Position numbers and translations under genes: made by a program
Notes under the pieces: model-generated
Told to the model about the DNA's origin: nothing
Databases searched by the model: none
What the model saw: only the letters and a program-made list of their open reading frames with translations
Shown: positions 20,378 to 26,469 of the stretch, in pieces
Layout of the letters: each line of letters begins with the position of its first letter
How positions within the stretch are numbered: position 1 is the first letter of the stretch
Assembly: GCA_003168295.1 (NCBI GenBank)
Contig: PMST01000482.1
Coordinates: 890 to 27,358 of the forward strand
Direction of reading: 5' to 3'
DNA length: 26,469 bases
From: Actinomycetota bacterium
Lineage (GTDB): Bacteria; Actinomycetota; Actinomycetes; Streptosporangiales; Streptosporangiaceae

Positions 20378-23356
20378 TTACCAGCCTTCGGCGAGCACGC
20401 GGTCGAGAGTGTCGGCGAAGAAGTCGGCGCCGTCGGTGTCCAGGCACAGCGGCGGCTTGATCTTGAGCACGCACATCCGGTCGCTGGTGGGCTGGATGAT
20501 CACGCCGAGTTCGAGCATGCGGTCGCAGATGGCCATGGTCTCCTCGGTGGCGGGCTCCAGCGTGCCGCGGTCCCGGACGAACTCGACGCCCAGGTAGAGC
20601 CCGGACCCGTGCACGGCGCCGATCAGCTCGTGCCGGCCGGCCAGGGCCTCCAGCCGCGCCTTCAGGTGCGCGCCCACCCGCGCGGCGTTGGCTTGCAGAC
20701 CCTCGTCGCGGATCACGTCCAGGACGGTCAGGCCGATGACGCTCGCGACCGGGCTGCCTCCGGTGGAGGAAAAGAAGTAGCCCTCGTCGCGGTACCGTTC
20801 GGCCACGGCGCGGGAGGTGATCACCGCGCCGAGCGGATACCCGTTGCCCATGGCCTTGGCCATCGTGACGATGTCCGGCACCACGTCTTGCTGCTCGAAG
20901 CCCCAGAACCAGTGGCCTAGGCGGCCGTACCCGACCTGGGTCTCGTCCGCGATGGCGAGCCCACCGCGGTGCCGGACGGCGGCGTAGACCTCGGCGAGGT
21001 AGCCGTCAGGCAGCGGCATGCCGCCGGCATTGCCGTAGAACGCCTCGGCCAGGAACGCTGCGGGCGGACGCCCGCTGGCCGCGAGTTCCTCGATGACCTG
21101 CGCGGCTTCGGCGGCGTACCGGCGGGCATCGGCGCCGCGGTAGCGCCCACGGTAGGAGTTCGGCGCGTCCACGGCATGCGCCCACCGGGGCCGGGTGCTC
21201 AGCGCGTTCGGGTTGTCGGCGGTCGAGGTCGAGACGGCATCCGAGGCGTAGGTCCAGCCGTGGTAGGCCTCCCGCACCGCGACGATGTCCCGGTGCCCGG
21301 TCGCCGCCAGGGCCAGCCGGATGCCCAGATCGACCGCCTCCGAGCCGGAGTTGACGAGGAAGACGGACTCCAGCGGCTCGGGCAAGGTGGCGGTCAGCCG
21401 CTCGCAGAACTCGACGACCGAGGCGTAGTTGAACCGCGAGTTGGTGTTCAGTCGCCGTAGCTGCCGCGCGACCGCGGCCTCGATCCGAGGGTGCGAGTGA
21501 CCGAGTACGGCCACGTTGTTGACCATGTCCAGGTACACCCGGCCGTCGGTGGCGACCAGGTGATGCCGCCATCCGCGTTCGATCTGGGGCGGGTCGGGGT
21601 AGTAGTGCTCCTGCACGGTCGCGAACGACGCGTCGCGCCGGTGCAGCAGGTCGTCGTCCCGCTCGCGGGGCACGGGCGGCAGGCCCAGCAACGGCGCTGG
21701 GTCAGCGGCCAGCGCCAGCCAGCCGGGCGCGTACTCGGGCCTGACCAGGGGCGGCATCGGCGGCGCGGTCGCGGCCCGCAGGTTGACGTGCAGCCGGGCA
21801 CCGGCCGACAGCCGGCCGAGCGCCTGTCCAGCCGCCACCTCGCCGTCCGCTACCCCGTGGCCTGGTACCTCACCGTCTGACCCGGGCCAGGTCAACGTCA
21901 GCGCGAGCCCGTGGCCGGTGAGCACGACCTGACCCGGTCCGGACGAGGTCAGCTCGCCGGGCCACGGCGCGGTCAGCTCGGCCGGCCGGGCCAGCCACAG
22001 GTCAACTCCGGTGGCGACGGTGGCCGGAGAGACCTCGGCGAGCGTCCCGGCGGCGGTCAGCCGCGGTTCGGCAAAGCGGGTCGCCACCGCCTCCGCCCGC
22101 CCCCCGGAGTCCCCAGAACCCACCAGCGCCGCCTCGGCCAGCCTGTCCTGGCACCCAGTCTCCAGCCAGGCGCCCGCGTCGGTGGCGTCAGACTGGCTCG
22201 ACAGGTCGAGGATCTCCCACCGGACCGGACCCAGGGAGCCCGCGGGCACCAGAAGGGTAAAGCCCGGAACGCGCAGCGGCGACCTGCCGAAGCCGAGATG
22301 GTTCAGGATCAGCTCGGTCATGACGTCCATCGGGACCGAGATCGCCTGTTCGAAGATCTGCCGTTCACGGTCGAGGGAACCGGTCACGTAGGCGTTGCCG
22401 ACGTCGATCGCGGCCTGCTGCTCGCTGCTGACAACCAGCACGGCGGCGCGCGAGACCACCAGCGGCCACAACACGGCGGCCTCCTCGGGCGACAGCGGCC
22501 GGAGCCGGTGGAAGGAGCGTACGGCCGGCAGCATGGAGCAGGGTTCGGCCCCGGCGTGGTGCAGCAGCGACGTGATCGCGACGGCCAGCTCGCAGACGGC
22601 CCACGACGTGGTCAGGTCACCGAAGTCGATCACCCCGTCCGGTGACCTGATGCCGTTGCGGGTGGTGCAGACCACGTTGTCGTCGGTCACGTCGAGATGG
22701 ACGGCCTGGCGCGGCAGATGAGCGGCGAGCGGCTGGATTTTATCCCAGGCCTCGCTGGCGCGGTCTTGGATCAGCGCCCGCAGGGCGGGGTCGCGCACAT
22801 GCTCGGCCAGGCGCGCGACGAGGCGGTCAGCGTGCCGCAGGTCCCACTGCAGCACGCGGTCAAGGCCCGGGTGGGTGAAGTGGCGCAAGGCCCGGCTCAC
22901 CTCGCCCGCGATCGTGCCGACCCCGGCGACCACCGGCGGGCCCAGGTAGTCCGGGCCGGTAAGCGTGCCGCCGGGCAAGTACTGCAGCAACCGGGCGATG
23001 GCCGGCCCGGCGGCGGTCTGAACGGTCACCGGTCCGTCCTGGAGGGTTCCGACCCGCAGCCAGCCGACGGTGGCGGCGAGGTGATCGGCCGCGGCGTCCT
23101 GAGCCTGGATTTCGGTGCCGGTGAACGCCGGATTAGCGATCTTGAGGACGCCGAGCACCGTGGGCTCTGGCCGGCCGAGGACGCGGGAGTCCGGCTGGAC
23201 CAGCAGGAAATTGCTGTCCTGCTGACTGCCGAGCAGCCGGGCGTGTGCCGCCAGGCCGAACTGCGCGACCGCGATCCGCTCGGCCTCTTCCTTGGTCACC
23301 AGGGGCGCGGGCAGCGCTCCCGAGCTGAAGAAGTCAAGGCCGGCCGCGGAACTCAT
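20378..23356 (-). CDS. Fusion of APH-type phosphotransferase and class III aminotransferase
   Basis: A 992-residue multidomain enzyme. The N-terminal third is an aminoglycoside-phosphotransferase/choline-kinase-like domain with the Brenner motif HLDVTDDNVV (His220, Asp222) and DFGD at 244-247. A middle part of about 200 residues (360-560) is not identified; homologous fusions often carry a peptidase M23-like module there. The C-terminal 430 residues are a PLP-dependent class III aminotransferase, with LAIADETQVGYGRLG and the Schiff-base Lys834 in TMAKAMGNGYPLG. Comparable pairs include hydroxylysine kinase with phospholyase, where the kinase product is eliminated by the PLP domain. A kinase-phospholyase acting on an amino alcohol is therefore plausible, though a plain transaminase cannot be excluded. 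The ATG overlaps the stop of the upstream oxidoreductase gene by four bases (ATGA). Confidence 0.88.
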   Translation of the reverse strand: MSSAAGLDFFSSGALPAPLVTKEEAERIAVAQFGLAAHARLLGSQQDSNFLLVQPDSRVLGRPEPTVLGVLKIANPAFTGTEIQAQDAAADHLAATVGWLRVGTLQDGPVTVQTAAGPAIARLLQYLPGGTLTGPDYLGPPVVAGVGTIAGEVSRALRHFTHPGLDRVLQWDLRHADRLVARLAEHVRDPALRALIQDRASEAWDKIQPLAAHLPRQAVHLDVTDDNVVCTTRNGIRSPDGVIDFGDLTTSWAVCELAVAITSLLHHAGAEPCSMLPAVRSFHRLRPLSPEEAAVLWPLVVSRAAVLVVSSEQQAAIDVGNAYVTGSLDRERQIFEQAISVPMDVMTELILNHLGFGRSPLRVPGFTLLVPAGSLGPVRWEILDLSSQSDATDAGAWLETGCQDRLAEAALVGSGDSGGRAEAVATRFAEPRLTAAGTLAEVSPATVATGVDLWLARPAELTAPWPGELTSSGPGQVVLTGHGLALTLTWPGSDGEVPGHGVADGEVAAGQALGRLSAGARLHVNLRAATAPPMPPLVRPEYAPGWLALAADPAPLLGLPPVPRERDDDLLHRRDASFATVQEHYYPDPPQIERGWRHHLVATDGRVYLDMVNNVAVLGHSHPRIEAAVARQLRRLNTNSRFNYASVVEFCERLTATLPEPLESVFLVNSGSEAVDLGIRLALAATGHRDIVAVREAYHGWTYASDAVSTSTADNPNALSTRPRWAHAVDAPNSYRGRYRGADARRYAAEAAQVIEELAASGRPPAAFLAEAFYGNAGGMPLPDGYLAEVYAAVRHRGGLAIADETQVGYGRLGHWFWGFEQQDVVPDIVTMAKAMGNGYPLGAVITSRAVAERYRDEGYFFSSTGGSPVASVIGLTVLDVIRDEGLQANAARVGAHLKARLEALAGRHELIGAVHGSGLYLGVEFVRDRGTLEPATEETMAICDRMLELGVIIQPTSDRMCVLKIKPPLCLDTDGADFFADTLDRVLAEGW

Positions 23357-24336
23357 GGCGTGAAGACAATCCGGCCTACCGTGTCACCGCGGGCCAGCTT
23401 GTCCAGCGCCTCGGGTACGTCGTCGAGGCCGAGCCGCTCGCTGACTAGCGGCCGGATCGCCCCGTCGGCGACGAGCTTGGTGAGCTGCCGATGGCACTCT
23501 ACGATGGCTTGCGGTTCCTTGGTCTGGTACAGACCCCAGTGCAGGCCCACGATCGAGTAGTTCTTGATCAGCGCGTGGTTCAGCGCGGCCGAGGGGATCT
23601 GGCCGCTGGCGAAGCCCACTACCAGGATCCGGCCCTCGAACGCGATGCACTTGGTGGACCGGTTGTACGCTTCACCGCCCACCGAGTCGTAGACGACGTC
23701 GGCGCCGCGGCCGTTGGTGACCTCCTTGACCACCTGGACGAAGTCCTGGCTGAGCCGGTCGACCACCACATCCGCGCCGAGGGCGCGGGCCACCTCGGCC
23801 TTGTGCTCACCGCCGACGACCCCGATGACCCGGGCTCCGGCGGCCTTGCCGAGCTGGATCGCGCCGCTGCCGACCCCGCCCGCCGCGGCCTGCACCAGCA
23901 GCGTCTCGCCGGCCGCCAGCCGGGCCCGCCGGTGCAACCCGAACCATCCGGTCTGGTAGCTGATGAAGAAGGCGGCGGCCTCGGCGTCGTCGAGGCCCGC
24001 CGGGGCGGGCAGGACGGCCCCGGCGTTCATCAGGGCGAGCTCGGCGTAGGCTCCGGACGGGAGCGCGGAGCCGCCGATGACCCGGTCGCCGACGGCGATG
24101 CCGGTCACGCCGGACCCGACCGTGACGACCTCGCCGCACAGCTCGACGCCGGGGGTAAACGGCAGCGGCGGGCGGACCTGGTAGGCGCCCTGGCACATCA
24201 GTACGTCGGGAAAGTTGGCCGCCGCCCCGAGCACCCGCACCAGCACCTGGCCCGGGGCAGGTTCGGGCGCTGGGATCTCGGCCAGCCGCAGCGCGTCGCG
24301 GGGCGCACCGAGCTGCTGGATCTGCCATGCCCTCAT
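23353..24336 (-). CDS. Zinc-free MDR / NADPH:quinone oxidoreductase family protein
   Basis: NAD(P)H-dependent reductase or dehydrogenase of 327 residues, medium-chain fold. The N-terminal catalytic domain includes VLVRVLGAAANFPDVLMCQG and PFTPGVELCGEVVTVGSGVT. The Rossmann domain motif is VQAAAGGVGSGAIQLGKAAG near 148-167. The Cys/His ligands of zinc alcohol dehydrogenases are absent, placing it with quinone reductases and acyl-CoA-type reductases. ATG 24336 has a good GGGAGG site. It is the middle gene of a three-gene minus-strand operon: 25 bases after the SDR and overlapping the fusion gene by four. Probably oxidises or reduces an intermediate of the same pathway. Confidence 0.88.
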   Translation of the reverse strand: MRAWQIQQLGAPRDALRLAEIPAPEPAPGQVLVRVLGAAANFPDVLMCQGAYQVRPPLPFTPGVELCGEVVTVGSGVTGIAVGDRVIGGSALPSGAYAELALMNAGAVLPAPAGLDDAEAAAFFISYQTGWFGLHRRARLAAGETLLVQAAAGGVGSGAIQLGKAAGARVIGVVGGEHKAEVARALGADVVVDRLSQDFVQVVKEVTNGRGADVVYDSVGGEAYNRSTKCIAFEGRILVVGFASGQIPSAALNHALIKNYSIVGLHWGLYQTKEPQAIVECHRQLTKLVADGAIRPLVSERLGLDDVPEALDKLARGDTVGRIVFTP

Positions 24337-24361
24337 CGCGTGCCTCCCGCGGCCGAATCTG

Positions 24362-25159
24362 TCATCGGTGATCCTCCCCGGCGCGTTCCACTTCTTCGAT
24401 GCGCTGCTGCATCCGGTTCATCCCGCGCAGCCACTTGTCGGTGTGGCCGGCTCGCATCTGGTAGTAGTCGCGGACCTGCGGATGGGGCAGGATGAGGAAC
24501 GTGCCCTCGGCCAGCCCGGCCAGCAGCGCGTCCGCGACCTGCTCGGGCTCGATCGCGGCGTCGGCCAGCACGACCTGACCGGCCTGGCCGGACTCGGCCA
24601 GCATGTGAGTCTTGACCCCTTGCGGGCAGATGCAGTGCACGGTGAGCCCGCGGTGAGCGTAGGTCGCGGCGAGCCATTCCGCGTAGCTCTCGGCTGCGTG
24701 TTTGGTCACCGAGTAGGGCGCGGATCCCAGCATGGTGAGCAGGCCGGCCGCCGATGCCGTCACGACGAAACAGCCGCGACCGCGTTCCAGCCACGCCGGG
24801 AGCAGCTCCCGCGACGCCCGCACGTGGGCCATCACGTTGACGTCCCAGGCCCGCTGCCAGGTCTCCTCCGGGGTGTCCGGGTCGGTCCCCGCCGCGATGC
24901 CGGCGTTGGAACAGTAGATGTCGATCGAACCCAGGTGCCCGCGAGCGGCGGCGATGAGGTCACGCACGCCCTGCTCGGTGGACGCGTCGCCCGGCACGGC
25001 GTGGCCGCCGGTCTGCTCAGCTACAGCTGCCGCGGCGTCCGCGTCCAGGTCATTGATCACCACCCGCGCGCCGGCCGCGGCCAGGCCACCCGCCAGCGCG
25101 CGGCCGATCCCGGCACCGCCGCCGGTGACGACAACTCCTGCTCCATCGATGATCGTCAC
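24362..25159 (-). CDS. Short-chain dehydrogenase/reductase, intact
   Basis: NAD(P)-dependent oxidoreductase of 265 residues with all classical SDR features: GVVVTGGGAGIGRAL near 8-22, DASTEQGV, CSNAGIAAG, Ser in VTASAAGLL, and the YSVTK catalytic Tyr/Lys. The C-terminal part, ending in a basic helix (DKWLRGMNRMQQRIEEVERA), is typical of the larger SDRs acting on bulky alcohols. GTG 25159 is preferred over the in-frame TTG 25165 because of its distance from GGTGGGG. First gene of the operon continuing into the MDR and kinase-aminotransferase genes. Unlike the SDR at 16175-17104, it has an intact active site. Confidence 0.9.
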   Translation of the reverse strand: MTIIDGAGVVVTGGGAGIGRALAGGLAAAGARVVINDLDADAAAAVAEQTGGHAVPGDASTEQGVRDLIAAARGHLGSIDIYCSNAGIAAGTDPDTPEETWQRAWDVNVMAHVRASRELLPAWLERGRGCFVVTASAAGLLTMLGSAPYSVTKHAAESYAEWLAATYAHRGLTVHCICPQGVKTHMLAESGQAGQVVLADAAIEPEQVADALLAGLAEGTFLILPHPQVRDYYQMRAGHTDKWLRGMNRMQQRIEEVERAGEDHR

Positions 25160-25236
25160 GTGCAAACCCCACCATCAGCGTCGACACGGGTTCTCCGGGT
25201 TCGGAGCCCGGGCTCTTTGGCAGGTTACCGTGGCGG

Positions 25237-25662
25237 CTAGTCGCCGTCGCCCCTGGTGCTGCTGGTCTTGCGTCCGATCCTGATCAGGTCGGTGGCGGTC
25301 GAGATGAGCTGATCGATCCGGAGTGGTTTTGAGAGGTAGGCGTCGGCCTCGCTGAGCAGCGCTTCGTGCGTCGTTCCCACCGGCGCGTGCGCTGTCACCA
25401 CCGCGACCGGTAGCGCGGGTGCGACCTGGCGCAGCGCATGCAGCAGCTCGAGGCCGGTCATGCCGGGCAGCTCCAAGTCGGTCAGCACCAGGTCCCAGTG
25501 TCCGGCCGCGGCCAGGCGGAGCGCGACCGCGGGGTCGGCGGTGTGCGTGACATCGAACTGCGCCCGTTTGGTGAGGACGTGGACGGCGAACAGGGCCGCT
25601 TCTGGGTCGTCCTCGACGAGGAGGATCCGGCCGCGCGTTATTTCCGGGCTGGTAGCACTCAT
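25237..25662 (-). CDS. Stand-alone response-regulator receiver protein
   Basis: A 141-residue single-domain CheY-like receiver. The acidic pocket is RILLVEDDPEAA near 12-23, the phosphoacceptor Asp is in LVLTDLELPGMTG, the Thr/Ser switch in AVVTAHAPVG, and the Lys in AYLSKPLRID. There is no output domain, so it probably works by phosphotransfer or protein interaction. Start ATG 25662 is chosen because the domain begins soon after; an in-frame upstream start at 25683 is possible. It lies 73 bases downstream of the OmpR-type regulator on the same strand. A CCGGG/CCCGG hairpin near 25195-25211 may end the transcript. Confidence 0.85.
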   Translation of the reverse strand: MSATSPEITRGRILLVEDDPEAALFAVHVLTKRAQFDVTHTADPAVALRLAAAGHWDLVLTDLELPGMTGLELLHALRQVAPALPVAVVTAHAPVGTTHEALLSEADAYLSKPLRIDQLISTATDLIRIGRKTSSTRGDGD

Positions 25663-25735
25663 GCGCCTAATCTGCCCGAGCAAACCTCCTGGCGTCGTTG
25701 CTCCGCCGGTGCAGGACAGTTGCGGGGGAGCGAGC

Positions 25736-26440
25736 TCACTTCGTGACGGCGGGTGCTACGTACCGGTAGCCGAAGCCCCGGACCGCCTGGATCGACGAGC
25801 CAAGCCCGCCGCCCGTCGAATCCCCGTCGAGCTTGCGGCGCAGCCGCATGATGCCGAACTTCACCCGGTCCGGACCGATGCCGAGCGGATCGTTCCAGGC
25901 GATCTTGAGCAGCTGCTCGGGGGTGAGGGTCTGGCCCTGATGCCGGATGAGCGCGGCCAGCAGGCGGTACTCGGTCGGGGTCAGCGCGATCGGATCGCCT
26001 TCCACGCTGACCTCCCGTGAGCCGAGATTCACCTGCAAGCTGCCGTCGTCGTACACCTCTACCTGCGGCTGGCCGCTCCTCGGCCGCCGCAGGAGGGCCT
26101 CAAGCCGGGCCGCCAGCTCGCGGTTGCTGAACGGCTTGGTGAGGTAGTCATCGGCCCCGTTGTGCAGCCCGCGCACCTTGTCGGCCTCGTTCCCGTGCGC
26201 GGTCAGGATGAGGACGGGAACATCGCTGAGGTCCCGGATGCGCTCGAGCACCGCCCACCCGTCGAGCGTGGGCAGCCCGATGTCCAGGACGACCAGGTCG
26301 GGACGGCTGTCGTGAAAGACGCGCAGGCCATCCTTGCCGTCGGCCGAGCTCATCACGTCGAAACCGTTCCGGCTCAGGACGGTGCGGATGCCGAGCGAGA
26401 TGTCCTTGTCGTCTTCGACCACCAGCACCCGGGCCTTCAT
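25736..26440 (-). CDS. OmpR/PhoB-type response regulator
   Basis: Two-component transcription factor of 234 residues. The receiver domain (1-120) has VEDD at 8-11, the phosphoacceptor Asp in LVVLDIGLPTLDG, Thr in LILTAHGNEADKV and Lys in DYLTKPFSNRE. The winged-helix DNA-binding domain (about 135-230) shows LTPTEYRLLAALIRHQGQTL and VRGFGYRYVAP, the standard C-terminal hairpin. ATG 26440 follows a GAGG box by six bases. It is the last complete gene before the right edge; a sensor kinase may lie beyond the edge or elsewhere. Confidence 0.93.
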   Translation of the reverse strand: MKARVLVVEDDKDISLGIRTVLSRNGFDVMSSADGKDGLRVFHDSRPDLVVLDIGLPTLDGWAVLERIRDLSDVPVLILTAHGNEADKVRGLHNGADDYLTKPFSNRELAARLEALLRRPRSGQPQVEVYDDGSLQVNLGSREVSVEGDPIALTPTEYRLLAALIRHQGQTLTPEQLLKIAWNDPLGIGPDRVKFGIMRLRRKLDGDSTGGGLGSSIQAVRGFGYRYVAPAVTK

Positions 26441-26469
26441 GCTCGGCCTCGATAGGCGCGGCCTTCGGA

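Overview
The window is high-GC chromosomal DNA with strong GC3 bias, GTG/TTG starts and actinobacterial family markers: a DUF222/HNH 13E12-type protein, a catalytically degenerate kinase-like protein, a Tat-exported ABC binding lipoprotein, and a leaderless-type start. It most resembles a soil actinomycete, perhaps of the Streptosporangiales; that placement is inference. No rRNA, tRNA, CRISPR array or complete insertion sequence was seen.

Region 1 (1-863) is the 5' part of a minus-strand pseudokinase-like gene.

Region 2 (1134-15928) looks like one carbohydrate catabolic locus. It holds a pyranose-oxidase/C-glycoside-3-oxidase-like flavoenzyme, an FGGY sugar kinase, an M20 peptidase, a beta-propeller lactonase, a TetR regulator, a binding protein with two permeases of a CUT1 sugar ABC transporter, three xylose-isomerase-like TIM-barrel proteins and an MFS exporter. 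Two of the TIM barrels are close paralogues of 313 residues. Import, flavin-dependent oxidation of a glycoside, and TIM-barrel elimination, hydration or isomerisation of the keto-glycoside, with lactonase and kinase steps, would make a coherent pathway. It parallels known C-glycoside (CarA/CarC) and levoglucosan (LgdB) routes, but no CarB-like subunit is visible. A 16-bp imperfect palindrome, approximately GTWAACGN-NCGTTWAC, overlaps or adjoins most promoters of the locus and may be the operator of its regulator.

Region 3 (15929-20377) is patchy and partly decayed. It contains an SDR that lacks the catalytic Tyr/Lys and whose frame runs through two hairpins, a frameshifted alpha/beta-hydrolase tail, a 5 x 17 bp tandem repeat, a DUF222/HNH gene with a good promoter, and a GNAT acetyltransferase.

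Region 4 (20378-25159) is a tight minus-strand operon: SDR, then zinc-free quinone oxidoreductase/MDR, then a 992-residue fusion of an APH-type kinase and a class III aminotransferase. Region 5 (25237-26440) has a stand-alone receiver protein and an OmpR-type response regulator, with no histidine kinase in view.
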